From contig NZ_JABBHF010000015.1 of NCBI RefSeq assembly GCF_012910715.1, forward strand, positions 36,001 to 100,000: a stretch of DNA of 64,000 bases, written 5' to 3'. A program made the translations under genes and the position numbers. This document shows positions 17,117 to 26,194 of the stretch, piece after piece. Origin of the DNA: Flavivirga algicola (GTDB lineage: Bacteria > Bacteroidota > Bacteroidia > Flavobacteriales > Flavobacteriaceae). The notes beneath the pieces were generated by a model, which did not search any database, was not told the DNA's origin, and saw only the letters and a list, made by a program, of their open reading frames with translations. Numbering within the stretch: position 1 is the stretch's first letter; the number at the start of each line of letters is the position of its first letter.

Positions 17117-18874
17117 TTAAGCATTAACCGCCTGTCTAATAATTTCTAACCCATCATCAATTAAATGACCAACATTAGGTCTGTTTTGTTTTACAGTTTC
17201 TAAATGATTCAAAATACTCTTACAGAGGTTAGATTCGTTAGCTATAGCTGCCAATTCATAGAGCTCTACGGATAATAACCAATCGTCAGGGTGTCTCTCA
17301 ATCAATTGCTCTAATACTTTTGTTCTGGAAATCGTTTTGTTTTTATGGTCTCTATAATCTCTTATTTGTTGGTAAAGTGTATCTAACTCTACACGTTCTT
17401 CCGATTTTTTTGCCTGAATGGTTTTAGTTGATGGTATATGTGTTATTAAATTAAAGCTATTTAAATCTGCAATTCCAGAGAAAGCTGAAACGATCTCCTT
17501 GCCTATAGCCATATCATAAATACCCCATTCTGGTCGAAAGAGTACATTATCATTGTGTGTAACGGTACAGTTTTTAAAGCTAATTAATATTATTTTTCCT
17601 TGAAGGTTGCGTTTGCCAGTAATAATTTCACCAGAAACTTTCACCCCGCCTTCAAACTCTAAAGTAATGCTTTGCTCTTCATAAATAGCATAAGCACTTA
17701 AGTCGCGAGGGCTCATGTCTTCAATAGCTAAGTTGATGCCTTTAAGTTTTCCAATAGGAGACCCAAACCCTTTATGGTGGGTATTTGTGCCATGTCCAAC
17801 CAATTCCTTTTCTCTATAAGCCAAAGCGGTCTCTCCTGTCGTTTGAATATAAATTGGGTTGCCATTATTTTCAATAACACTGGTGAATATGCCAGAAATT
17901 TGTAACCCTGTACTTAACTCTACGGTACCTAAAGCCTTTGAGTCTATGAGCTTGTTGACTCCTTGAAGGCCTCCTTTTCGTAAAGCCATGGTATTTGCAA
18001 ATTCTTCTAAAATAAGGCTTAAATGCGCAAAATCTGGCGTGACAAATAGTTGAGGTTGTGGTTTGGTAATATCGAAATCTTTATATGTGGCACTAATATC
18101 GTAAGGAAGCTTTTTGACGTCATTGGTCATACACCAGGCACTTTCGCCAATAGAAGATAAAAGCCCTGCTCCATATATGTTAGGGTTTTCTAGAGTACCA
18201 ATTAGACCGTATTCAACCGTCCACCAATGTAAATTCCTTATCAGAGCCATTTCACTTGGTTCTCCCATGTTTTGTTGTAAGTCCTCCACTTTTTTTTCAG
18301 CAGCAGTAATATCGCTTTCGTTTGAATTTGGCGCTTCTTTTATGATAGATAAATGCCGTACGGCTTCATATAATTCATAGTCTTTAGCAGATGAAATAGC
18401 TTTACATCCAATCTCTCCAAAACGTCTTAAATACTCTGCGTATTCTGGATTTGCGATAATAGGAGCATGTCCGGCACCTTCATGAATAATATCTGGGGCA
18501 GGCGTATATTCTATATGTTCCAACTGCCTAATGTCACTGGCAATGACTAATACATTGTATGCCTGGAATTCCATAAATGCATTTGGTGGGATAAAACCAT
18601 CAACAGCTACAGCCGCCCAACCTATATCCTTTAAAATCCTATTCATGCCATACATGTTAGGAATACTATCAATAGAAATCCCCGTTTGTTTTAAGCCTTC
18701 TAGGTAAGATTTGTGAGCTACTGTACTTAAAAAGTCCACATTTTTACGCATGACATAGCGCCAAACAGCCTGGTCTATGGCAGAGTAGTCCTCGTAGTTT
18801 TGAGGTTTTATAAACTGCATTAAATGCTTAGGTAAGCGATTTAATATGTCGTTAGATTCAATTGAATTAGACAT
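17117..18874 (-). CDS. Aromatic amino acid hydroxylase (phenylalanine 4-monooxygenase type)
   Basis: Pterin- and iron-dependent hydroxylase, probably converting phenylalanine to tyrosine. The ATG at 18874 (MSNSIESND) is preferred over an upstream frame extension to 18922, which adds a non-conserved hydrophobic stretch. Iron ligands are H131 and H136 in HEGAGH and E221 in WWTVEYG. At 585 residues it is about twice the length of proteobacterial PhhA: the catalytic part occupies about 20-330 and the C-terminal half is an extra module (many strands about 335-485, then a helical end). Such long forms are typical of Bacteroidota. No pterin recycling gene is adjacent. Confidence 0.92.
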   Translation of the reverse strand: MSNSIESNDILNRLPKHLMQFIKPQNYEDYSAIDQAVWRYVMRKNVDFLSTVAHKSYLEGLKQTGISIDSIPNMYGMNRILKDIGWAAVAVDGFIPPNAFMEFQAYNVLVIASDIRQLEHIEYTPAPDIIHEGAGHAPIIANPEYAEYLRRFGEIGCKAISSAKDYELYEAVRHLSIIKEAPNSNESDITAAEKKVEDLQQNMGEPSEMALIRNLHWWTVEYGLIGTLENPNIYGAGLLSSIGESAWCMTNDVKKLPYDISATYKDFDITKPQPQLFVTPDFAHLSLILEEFANTMALRKGGLQGVNKLIDSKALGTVELSTGLQISGIFTSVIENNGNPIYIQTTGETALAYREKELVGHGTNTHHKGFGSPIGKLKGINLAIEDMSPRDLSAYAIYEEQSITLEFEGGVKVSGEIITGKRNLQGKIILISFKNCTVTHNDNVLFRPEWGIYDMAIGKEIVSAFSGIADLNSFNLITHIPSTKTIQAKKSEERVELDTLYQQIRDYRDHKNKTISRTKVLEQLIERHPDDWLLSVELYELAAIANESNLCKSILNHLETVKQNRPNVGHLIDDGLEIIRQAVNA

Positions 18875-19008
18875 AATTGATTTAAAATAGGGTTTTGTTA
18901 AGTAAAAATACGAAATATTCAAACAATTGTTTGTTTTTTTGTGTTTTTAACAATGTTGATGGCGCGGCATATTTTAGTATTTTTATATTTTTTAAACTTT
19001 AAAATATT

Positions 19009-20112
19009 ATGTATACAAGACGTATATTTCCAGTGGCTGGAGTTTTAAGATGGACTCGCAGGCACATTTTTTTATTTATATTTCTAGCTTTAATCCCTGT
19101 TTTTTTATTTGATGTGCTAGGTTTAAAATGGTTGCACGTGCCTTGGTTGCCGCTAGGTGTTTTGGGTACTGCTGTGGCATTTGTTATTAGTTTTAAAAAT
19201 AATGCTTCTTACGATAGGCTTTGGGAAGCTCGAAAAATATGGGGAGGTATAGTCAACGCCTCACGTTCCTGGACGATCATGGTGAAGGATTTTATTAACA
19301 ATGATCATACTACCGAAAACAGAACAGAAGAAGAAATGCAGCGCATTAAACGAGAGTTGGTGCATAGACATGTGGCGTGGCTTACAGCTTTGCGCTATCA
19401 GTTAAGGCAAGATAAGCCATGGGAAATGCATCTTAAAGCAGGTAAATCCAATAAAGAGTTTAGAGCTAGAAACTATAGGGTTTGTGAAGATGTTGAAGGT
19501 TTAGATGGAGCTATAAAACCGTATCTTTCGGAGGCAGATTACAAAGAAGTGTTTGCCAAAGGAAATCAAGCCTCTCAATTATTAGGAATTCAATCCAGAC
19601 GTTTAAAAGAGTTGATGAGCCAAGGTTTGATAGAAGACTTTAGGCACATGGAAATGATGAATATGCTGGTGGAGTTTTATACCCTCCAAGGTAAGAGTGA
19701 ACGTATTAAGAATTTTCCATACCCCAGACAATTTGCAACACTTAATTATTTGTTTGTTTGGATTTTTATTTTGTTAATTCCTTATGGCATTATGGAAGGG
19801 TTTGAAAGTTTTGGAGAGAAAATCTTAGCAATGCTAAGCAAGCACAAGGAGCAGGAATCTTTAATGCATATAGCACAACAAACCATTGCGAAGCATTTTG
19901 TATGGTTTTCTGTACCTTTTAGTGCTTTGATATCTTGGGTGTTTCATACCATGGAAGCTATTGGAGAAAATACCGAAAATCCATTTGAAGGAGGTCCTAA
20001 TGATGTGCCTATTACTGATTTAAGTCGAGGTATCGAGATAGATATCAGGCAGCTTATTGATGATACCGATATTCCTGAGCCTTACGTTTGGGAAAATGAT
20101 ATTGTTATGTAG
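19009..20112 (+). CDS. Bestrophin family ion channel
   Basis: Inner-membrane protein of the bestrophin/RFP-TM family (UPF0187), which forms pentameric anion or cation channels. The characteristic N-terminal block is NNASYDRLWEARKIWGGIVN after the first two helices (residues about 22-38 and 44-62); further helices lie at about 244-262 and 300-318. ENPFEGGPNDVPI near the C-terminus is the conserved calcium-clasp-like region. Length of 367 residues is normal. It is divergent from the hydroxylase gene and ends in the shared terminator at 20115-20163. Confidence 0.93.
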   Translation: MYTRRIFPVAGVLRWTRRHIFLFIFLALIPVFLFDVLGLKWLHVPWLPLGVLGTAVAFVISFKNNASYDRLWEARKIWGGIVNASRSWTIMVKDFINNDHTTENRTEEEMQRIKRELVHRHVAWLTALRYQLRQDKPWEMHLKAGKSNKEFRARNYRVCEDVEGLDGAIKPYLSEADYKEVFAKGNQASQLLGIQSRRLKELMSQGLIEDFRHMEMMNMLVEFYTLQGKSERIKNFPYPRQFATLNYLFVWIFILLIPYGIMEGFESFGEKILAMLSKHKEQESLMHIAQQTIAKHFVWFSVPFSALISWVFHTMEAIGENTENPFEGGPNDVPITDLSRGIEIDIRQLIDDTDIPEPYVWENDIVM

Positions 20113-20114
20113 CA

Positions 20115-20163
20115 AAAAAGCGACTTTTGGTCACTGAGCGTAGCCGAAGTAAGTCGCTTTTTT
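20115..20163. terminator. Bidirectional terminator whose loop is a REP-like sequence
   Basis: AAAAAGCGACTT (20115-20126) pairs with AAGTCGCTTTTT (20151-20162), with A- and T-tracts on both sides; it serves the convergent bestrophin and DUF4136 genes. The 24-nt loop contains TCACTGAGCGTAGCCGAAGT, itself a quasi-palindrome of a type dispersed in many Bacteroidota genomes. Confidence 0.85.
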
Positions 20164-20172
20164 TATTTTTTT

Positions 20173-20748
20173 TTATCGTTGAGCGATTGGAGGGTACTTA
20201 GTCATAATTTCTGTGACAAACTCTTTAATGCGTGCTTCTTTTTTCTCCATATTTCTACTCAGGTAACCAGTTCCCATACCTTGCCATACAAGCTCTTTTT
20301 TATTGGCATCAATAAGATCAATATATAAGGTGCCTTGTGTACTGGTACTAACACTGGGTTGATTCCAACCCCAGCCCCAGCCAGGTCCGAAGCCTCCCCA
20401 GCCCCAACCAGGTCCAAAACCTCCCCAGCCCCAACCGCCATAACCCCAAGAGTTATTGTAAACATCAACGCGTTGCTGAGATTTTGTAAAAAGACTTATT
20501 AATAGATCAGGCTTTTCAGATTTTGTAAAACCTTTAGCTAACAATTCAGCTTCAATGGCACGAAGAATTCTTCGTTTATCTAAATCACTAATTTCTGCTT
20601 TGTCAATACCGGTTTTAAAAAATGCAAAGGTTTTGTATTCTTCAAAACGGGCATTCTTATCATAATCTGCTGCAACACGCACAGAACTGCATGAGGTAAC
20701 CACAATGAGCAATGCTAAAAGTGGTAGAGTGTTTAATAGTTTTTTCAT
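20173..20748 (-). CDS. DUF4136 lipoprotein with Gly/Trp-rich repeats
   Basis: Lipoprotein signal: hydrophobic stretch ending VTSC (C20). DUF4136 (PF13590) spans residues about 24-185: FEEYKTFAFFK near the start, FTKSEKPDLLISLFTKSQQ in the middle, and the C-terminal IKEFVTEIMTKYPP. Between about 98 and 128 there is an insertion of near-perfect repeats (GWGWGGFGPGWGWGGFGPGW). The family is outer-membrane-attached and of unknown function. The gene converges with bestrophin and stands alone. Confidence 0.92.
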   Translation of the reverse strand: MKKLLNTLPLLALLIVVTSCSSVRVAADYDKNARFEEYKTFAFFKTGIDKAEISDLDKRRILRAIEAELLAKGFTKSEKPDLLISLFTKSQQRVDVYNNSWGYGGWGWGGFGPGWGWGGFGPGWGWGWNQPSVSTSTQGTLYIDLIDANKKELVWQGMGTGYLSRNMEKKEARIKEFVTEIMTKYPPIAQR

Positions 20749-20890
20749 AGCCTTTTATTTTAGTTCTACATTACTTAAATAACCTTTAAAACAATGATTT
20801 TAAGTGCTTTTTAGTTTAATAATAGCATCAATAATCGTACCAAGCCACTATTAACGAATTTGTTACAGGGTTCGTTAAACCACTTTAATG

Positions 20891-21040
20891 CTATTTATTT
20901 CGATCGTATCCGTACGGACAATGTCTGCATCCGCTTTCACAGCAATACCCTCTTCTTAAGTGGTACTGTTCGGTGAAACAGCGATAACCTTCTGGTGTTA
21001 AGTAGTAATCACCTTCCTCTATGGGGATTATTTTTTTCAT
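20891..21040 (-). CDS. DUF5522 small cysteine-rich protein
   Basis: A 49-residue protein read on the minus strand from the ATG at 21040 to the TAG at 20891-20893. It starts MKKIIPIEEGDYYLTPEG and ends with the cysteine cluster YCCESGCRHCPYGY, which is the DUF5522 hallmark. The four spaced cysteines plus a histidine could bind zinc or an iron-sulfur cluster. It lies in the divergent gap between DUF4136 and the small HExxH protein. The conserved motif makes a chance frame very unlikely. Confidence 0.85.
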   Translation of the reverse strand: MKKIIPIEEGDYYLTPEGYRCFTEQYHLRRGYCCESGCRHCPYGYDRNK

Positions 21041-21098
21041 TTGATTGTATTATAACAAAGATAATGTAATTTGGATTGATTTTTGATTGTTGTATAAT

Positions 21099-21440
21099 AT
21101 GATTTTAATTTCGAAATATTTAGTCCCGAAAGGTTATACAGGCTTAACTATTTTTCCTTTTGTGTTTTTGAGATCAAGACAATTAATAAAACATGCTGTT
21201 TTAATAAATCATGAAAAAATACATTTAAAGCAGCAATTAGAAATGCTTATAATCCCTTTTTATTTAATCTATGGCATCGAATTTTTAGTGCGGTTGTGCC
21301 AATATAAAGAATGGGATTTGGCGTATAGAAATATTTCTTTTGAACGGGAAGCTTATGCTAATGAACTAAACTTGGTTTATTTAAAACATCGTCCATTTTG
21401 GGCATTTTTAAAGTATTTTTTCATTAAGCATATAGAATAA
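21099..21440 (+). CDS. Small membrane-associated protein with an HExxH motif
   Basis: The ATG at 21099 (MILISKYLVPKGYTG) is chosen over a TTG four codons upstream. The protein has 113 residues. It contains INHEKIHLKQQLEM, an HExxH zincin-like motif (HEKIH), followed by a hydrophobic helix IIPFYLIYGIEFLVRL and then SFEREAYANE, in which a glutamate could be the third zinc ligand. This resembles a minimal membrane zinc peptidase, but no activity is known and the family has no firm name that I recognise. A hairpin at 21441-21475 follows immediately. Confidence 0.7.
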   Translation: MILISKYLVPKGYTGLTIFPFVFLRSRQLIKHAVLINHEKIHLKQQLEMLIIPFYLIYGIEFLVRLCQYKEWDLAYRNISFEREAYANELNLVYLKHRPFWAFLKYFFIKHIE

Positions 21441-21475
21441 AAAAGACCGCCAAATATTTTAAGGCAGTCTCTTTC
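21441..21475. terminator. Bidirectional terminator
   Basis: AAAAAAGACCGCC pairs with GGCAGTCTCTTT (one G-U pair) around a loop AAATATTTTAA. It starts at the stop codon of the HExxH protein gene and precedes the end of the convergent lipoprotein gene, so it may serve both. Confidence 0.7.
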
Positions 21476-21495
21476 ATTTTTATAGAAGATCAGAA

Positions 21496-22947
21496 TTATT
21501 TTAATGTTCTGAGAAATTCCGCTGTTTTTTTATGTTGTTCGTCTTTCATTAAATCAATCTCTTCTTTGCTTTTTCCTTCACTTGATTTAATGTAAGCATC
21601 AAATATATGGCTTAAGTATATAGGGGACGTATTGCCAGCAAAACTTATTGGGTTATGGCAAGTAAAGCAATTTTGGAGATTTGTTACATTGATATCCGAA
21701 ATGTTTTTTTGAGAGGTTTGTGTGAACGTTTCCATGGTGACATTTGCACAATTTAAAGATCCACGAGCACTAGACCCTGGCGTTGCTGCACCTATTTTTC
21801 CTCCTAAACTCACAATTTTTTGAGCTTGTTGCTCTTGCGTTAAGCCGTCGGTATCAATCCATATAGAACCGTTATAAAAATAGTTCTTCCAAACATCTTT
21901 GAGGTTTTTTGCTACACTGGCATTTATTTCTTCTATATTATTAAAATTTTCGGGTTCTTTTTGGCTTGTTTGCATGTAGCCTGATGTGGTAACTGGAACA
22001 CCGTATTGAAATAAGTCAAAAGCCTTACTTGCCAACACGGGCTTGTCGTCTTTAATAAATGTAATGCCATCTAAACCTGTTGTACTGCCTTCTGCAAATA
22101 ATAATTTTTCGCTAGTTGAACTTGCTGAGTTTACTTTCCAATCGTAGTTTGGAGCCATATCGTTATGTTCAAAAGTAGCCCAGATAAATTCGGGGTGGTT
22201 TTCCACGACGCCCACTACATGCATGCCTAACAAGGCAACCTCGGTATTTGTATATGTTTTGCCATCTTTATTAATGATAGCAGCAGTGGTTGTGTAGTAA
22301 TTTTCTGTCTTGTCACTTGGTGTCGCTTTAGCATCTACCCAAGCCACTTTTAATTCTAAAGACCCTACTGGGAAAGCTTGTAAATTGTCTGCGGGTAATT
22401 CCCCTGATGCTAAAGCGGCTTTAAACGCTTCGGCCGATTTCTGCATAATCAAACTTGTGTGTATCGAATAGTGAACCGTAAAAGCTTTGTTTACAGTGCT
22501 ATTATAGGTTGGATTTACTTTTAGTACGCCGTGTTCAAAGCCTGCCTGTATTGTGTCTGTTAATACGACACTGGTACCTTGTTGCTGTGTAACAGGTTGC
22601 ATGGCATCGGTAACCTGAATGATTTCTTTTTGGTTAAGAAATAATGGTAAGCTTCCTTCAGGTTTTGTTACCCATAAAAACTTTTGCCATGACCACTGAT
22701 GAAAAATACAGTTCGTTGTTGAACTTACATCAAACGGACTGCCTTTTCCTTCTGCAGGAGGTGGTGTTTGGCTGTGGGGAAACCAACTTGCTTCCGATAA
22801 ACATAGGGAGTCATCATTTTTTTCGGTGTATGTTGCTCGAACTTCTGTTTTAACTTCTTCTTTCTTTTCTTTTTTACAAGACAAAAAGCATAAGGCTAAG
22901 ATAGTAGCCAGTACTGTAGTGTTTAGTGCGGTAATTGGTTTTTTCAT
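21496..22947 (-). CDS. Lipoprotein with one c-type haem motif, unknown function
   Basis: A 483-residue lipoprotein (signal peptide ends CFLSC; C24). The only cytochrome-c-like motif is CFTCH near residue 434, within NLQNCFTCHNPISFAG; a methionine ligand is not obvious. The middle has GMHVVGVVENHPEFIWATFEH, a conserved block of a family that occurs in Proteobacteria and Bacteroidota beside redox or dehydrogenase genes, and NCIFHQWSWQKFLWV near residue 80. It stands alone here. A periplasmic electron-transfer or substrate-binding role is possible; no specific function is assigned. Confidence 0.75.
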   Translation of the reverse strand: MKKPITALNTTVLATILALCFLSCKKEKKEEVKTEVRATYTEKNDDSLCLSEASWFPHSQTPPPAEGKGSPFDVSSTTNCIFHQWSWQKFLWVTKPEGSLPLFLNQKEIIQVTDAMQPVTQQQGTSVVLTDTIQAGFEHGVLKVNPTYNSTVNKAFTVHYSIHTSLIMQKSAEAFKAALASGELPADNLQAFPVGSLELKVAWVDAKATPSDKTENYYTTTAAIINKDGKTYTNTEVALLGMHVVGVVENHPEFIWATFEHNDMAPNYDWKVNSASSTSEKLLFAEGSTTGLDGITFIKDDKPVLASKAFDLFQYGVPVTTSGYMQTSQKEPENFNNIEEINASVAKNLKDVWKNYFYNGSIWIDTDGLTQEQQAQKIVSLGGKIGAATPGSSARGSLNCANVTMETFTQTSQKNISDINVTNLQNCFTCHNPISFAGNTSPIYLSHIFDAYIKSSEGKSKEEIDLMKDEQHKKTAEFLRTLK

Positions 22948-23172
22948 TTTGAAAGTAGTTTATAGTTTGGTTAATGTAAGTAAGTATGATTTTCTCTATT
23001 TATTTAGACACTAATTTAAACAAATATCTTAAATGTAGGTTATTTTTTACTTTAATATTGTTTTTTCTTTCATTTAATTAATAATAGTTTAGATGTAAAG
23101 GCAATTTTTTTTGCTCAATAAGGAGCTGTGATAATATTCATTTTAGGAATTTTTTAAAGTATCTTCGTGCTA

Positions 23173-24084
23173 ATGGATTTTAAATTAAAACACAGTATTA
23201 ATCAGCAGGTTTCTTTGGTAAAAGAAATGGATGTAGAATTGTTTATAAAACGCGAAGATAAAATCCACCCATTTGTTTCTGGGAATAAATATAGAAAGCT
23301 CAAATATAACTTGATTGAAGCTAGAGAAAAAGGTTTTGAAACCTTGCTTACTTTTGGAGGTGCATTTTCTAACCATATAGCAGCTGTAGCTTCAGCAGGA
23401 AACCTATTAGGCTTTAAAACAATTGGTGTTATTAGGGGGGAGGAACTGGAAGATAAGATTTTAGAGAACGAAACCTTAAATTTTGCAAAACAGAATGGCA
23501 TGCAATTTAAATTTGTTTCTAGAGAAGATTATAGAAATAAAACGTCGGAGGCTTTTTTTAGTGCATTAAAAAAAGAATTTGGTGGTTTTTACCTAATTCC
23601 TGAAGGAGGCACCAATGCCCTAGCAATTAAAGGTTGTGAAGAAATATTAACAGTAACAGATAGAGCATTCGATTACATATGTTGTGCTGTTGGAACGGGT
23701 GGCACAATTTCTGGATTGATAAATTGTTCAAAACTTAGTCAACAAGTTTTAGGTTTTCCTGCTTTAAAAGGTGATTTTTTACAACAAGATATTAGTAAAT
23801 TTGTAACCAGTGCTAATTGGGATTTAATAAACAATTATCATTTTGGCGGGTATGCAAAAATAAATGAAGAGCTGGTGACGTTTATCAATCAGTTTAAAAA
23901 ATCGAATAATATTCCTTTGGATCCTGTATACACAGGTAAAATGATGTTTGGCATTTTTGATTTGATTCATAAGGGTTATTTTAAAAAAGGCTCAAGAATT
24001 TTAGCAATTCATACGGGAGGTTTGCAGGGTATTAAAGGGATGAATTCAGTGTTAAAAAATAAAAATTTATCAATAATTGAATAG
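23173..24084 (+). CDS. D-cysteine desulfhydrase / ACC deaminase family PLP enzyme
   Basis: Fold-type II PLP enzyme. The ATG at 23173 is preferred to the GTG two codons upstream because MDFKLKH is the natural start and a -7-like TATCTTCG lies just upstream. VSGNKYRKLKYN carries the PLP lysine, FGGAFSNHIAAVA is the substrate loop, and GTGGTISG binds the phosphate. It would cleave D-cysteine to pyruvate, sulfide and ammonia; deamination of 1-aminocyclopropane-1-carboxylate is the family's alternative. It is the first gene of an operon; the next gene overlaps it by 8 nt. Confidence 0.88.
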   Translation: MDFKLKHSINQQVSLVKEMDVELFIKREDKIHPFVSGNKYRKLKYNLIEAREKGFETLLTFGGAFSNHIAAVASAGNLLGFKTIGVIRGEELEDKILENETLNFAKQNGMQFKFVSREDYRNKTSEAFFSALKKEFGGFYLIPEGGTNALAIKGCEEILTVTDRAFDYICCAVGTGGTISGLINCSKLSQQVLGFPALKGDFLQQDISKFVTSANWDLINNYHFGGYAKINEELVTFINQFKKSNNIPLDPVYTGKMMFGIFDLIHKGYFKKGSRILAIHTGGLQGIKGMNSVLKNKNLSIIE

Positions 24085-24883
24085 AATAATAGGAAAAATA
24101 ACGTTAGTATTATGTTTAGGGTGTTTTCTTTTTAGTTGCCGTTCTAAAAAAGGAATCGTTACAAAAAGACCTAATAATACGCCCACAGTAGTTATAGGTG
24201 GGGAAAGCAAAGAAGAAACAAAGCATGCACCTAAGACTTCATCTAAAGTCTATGCGAATGCCACAGAGAAATATATTGATGTTTACAAAGAAATTGCTCA
24301 GCAGGAAATGGACTTGTATGGCATCCCTGCTAGTATCACCTTGGCTCAAGGGATTCTTGAGTCGGGGTCTGGCAAAGGACGTCTTTCTGTAAAGGCTAAT
24401 AATCATTTTGGTATTAAATGCCATGGTTGGAAAGGAGGAAAGATTTATCATGATGATGACAAGGCGCAAGAATGTTTTAGAAAATATAAAGATGCCAAAT
24501 ATTCATTTAGAGATCATTCACTTTTCTTAAAAGATAGAAAGCGTTATGCGAAACTTTTCAAACTAAAAAAGAGTGATTATAAAGGCTGGGCCAGAGAATT
24601 AAGGTTAGCAGGATATGCTACCGATAAAAAATATCCTCAAAAATTAATTAGTATCATTGAACGTTACGAATTGTATAAGCTGGATAAAGGGGATGTAGGC
24701 AATTCAAGTGCAGAATTTAAGATGCCCGTAGTAGAGGAACAAATTACCTATACAGTCGCAAAAGGGGATACGTTATATTCTATTTCAAGAAAACATGGTA
24801 TCACAGTTGAAGAACTTCAAAAATTAAATGGATTGAACAGCACAGCCCTAAATATAGGGCAAGTATTAGTTGTAAAACCGTAA
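24077..24883 (+). CDS. Glucosaminidase-LysM cell-wall hydrolase lipoprotein
   Basis: It starts at a TTG that overlaps the end of the preceding gene by 8 nt, giving MNRIIGK and then a lipoprotein signal ending LFSC (C21). The glucosaminidase domain (PF01832) covers about 65-205: SITLAQGILESGSGKGRLS, NNHFGIKCHGWKGG and GWARELRLAGYATDKKYP; the catalytic glutamate is in ILESGSG. A single LysM domain closes the protein (about 224-268, YTVAKGDTLYSISRKHGITV). It cuts the N-acetylglucosamine side of peptidoglycan strands and works at the envelope. It is probably co-transcribed with hemL, 18 nt downstream. Confidence 0.92.
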   Translation: MNRIIGKITLVLCLGCFLFSCRSKKGIVTKRPNNTPTVVIGGESKEETKHAPKTSSKVYANATEKYIDVYKEIAQQEMDLYGIPASITLAQGILESGSGKGRLSVKANNHFGIKCHGWKGGKIYHDDDKAQECFRKYKDAKYSFRDHSLFLKDRKRYAKLFKLKKSDYKGWARELRLAGYATDKKYPQKLISIIERYELYKLDKGDVGNSSAEFKMPVVEEQITYTVAKGDTLYSISRKHGITVEELQKLNGLNSTALNIGQVLVVKP

Positions 24884-24901
24884 GTAACCAATTATAAGTT
24901 T

Positions 24902-26194
24902 ATGAATTATAAAAGAAGCAGCGCACTATTTGTAGAAGCAGAAAAGGTTATTCCTGGAGGTGTGAATTCGCCAGTAAGAGCGTTTAAAGGAGTAGGGGGG
25001 ACGCCTATTTTTGTTAAAGAAGCAAAAGGAGCTTATTTATATGATGAAGATGATAATCGATTAATAGATTATATCAATTCTTGGGGTCCCATGATCTTAG
25101 GGCATGCCTATAAACCTGTTGTTGATGCTGTAGTAGAAAAAGCAAAAAAAGGAACTTCGTTTGGAATGCCAACCGAGATTGAAACTAAAATTGCCGAGTT
25201 GGCAGTCTCTATGGTGCCAAATATTGATAAAATACGATTTGTAAACTCAGGAACCGAAGCATGTATGAGTGCAGTGCGTCTGGCGCGTGGTTTTTCTGGA
25301 AAAGATAAAATTATAAAATTTGCTGGCTGCTATCATGGGCACAGTGATTCGTTTTTAATCCAAGCAGGTAGTGGGGCTAGTACTTTTGGAACACCTAATA
25401 GTCCAGGGGTTACAAAAGGAACAGCTAAAGATACTTTATTGGCTCGCTATAATGATATTGAAAATGTAACACAATTAATTGAGGCAAATAAGGGTGAAGT
25501 GGCCTGTATTATAATAGAGCCTGTTGCTGGAAATATGGGCTGTATTCCTCCTAAAGAAGGTTTTTTGGAAGCCTTAAGGGCTTTGTGCGATACTCATAAC
25601 ATCTTATTGATTTTTGATGAGGTTATGACAGGGTTTCGTTTGGCTAAAGGCGGGGCTCAAGAGCTATTGGGTATTGACGCAGATATAGTTTGCTTCGGAA
25701 AAGTTATAGGTGGTGGTTTACCTGTTGGGGCATTTGCTGCTAGGGATGAAATTATGAATCATTTGGCGCCTTTAGGACCTGTGTATCAAGCAGGAACTTT
25801 AAGCGGAAACCCATTAGCTATGGCAGCTGGCTTGGCGATGTTAAATGAGCTGAATAAAGACACTGAGGTTTTTAGTCGTTTGGCTCAAAAAACCGAGTAC
25901 TTGCACAAGGGTATTGCTAAAGTTTTAAATGATAATAATATTGTTCATACTATCAATCGAGTTGGTTCTATGATTTCGGTTCATTTTGATAGCTCTGAAG
26001 TCGTAGATTTTGAAACCTCTGCGAAAGGAAATAACGATACGTTTAAAAAGTTCTTCCATGGGATGTTGGATGAAGGTGTTTATATAGCGCCAAGTGCTTT
26101 TGAAACCTGGTTTATTACTGATGCTTTGACGTATGAAGATTTAGATTTTACTATTACTGCTGTTGATAAGGTTACTAACAAAGAAACCTTTTGA
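24902..26194 (+). CDS. hemL: Glutamate-1-semialdehyde 2,1-aminomutase
   Basis: PLP enzyme of the C5 tetrapyrrole route that makes 5-aminolevulinate. [11 protein letters not shown] binds PLP and K267 in [16 protein letters not shown] is the Schiff-base lysine; [19 protein letters not shown] and [10 protein letters not shown] are further class III aminotransferase blocks. Full length at 430 residues. It is third in the operon with the D-cysteine desulfhydrase-like and glucosaminidase genes. The final codons and the TGA lie inside a perfect 21-bp inverted repeat (26173-26220), so the terminator hairpin overlaps the coding sequence. Confidence 0.98.
   Translation: MNYKRSSALFVEAEKVIPGGVNSPVRAFKGVGGTPIFVKEAKGAYLYDEDDNRLIDYINSWGPMILGHAYKPVVDAVVEKAKKGTSFGMPTEIETKIAELAVSMVPNIDKIRFVNSGTEACMSAVRLARGFSGKDKIIKFAGCYHGHSDSFLIQAGSGASTFGTPNSPGVTKGTAKDTLLARYNDIENVTQLIEANKGEVACIIIEPVAGNMGCIPPKEGFLEALRALCDTHNILLIFDEVMTGFRLAKGGAQELLGIDADIVCFGKVIGGGLPVGAFAARDEIMNHLAPLGPVYQAGTLSGNPLAMAAGLAMLNELNKDTEVFSRLAQKTEYLHKGIAKVLNDNNIVHTINRVGSMISVHFDSSEVVDFETSAKGNNDTFKKFFHGMLDEGVYIAPSAFETWFITDALTYEDLDFTITAVDKVTNKETF

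Noticed and set aside
20340..20460. Minisatellite-like DNA repeat
   Set aside because: The repetition is explained by the Gly/Trp-rich coding repeats of the DUF4136 protein.
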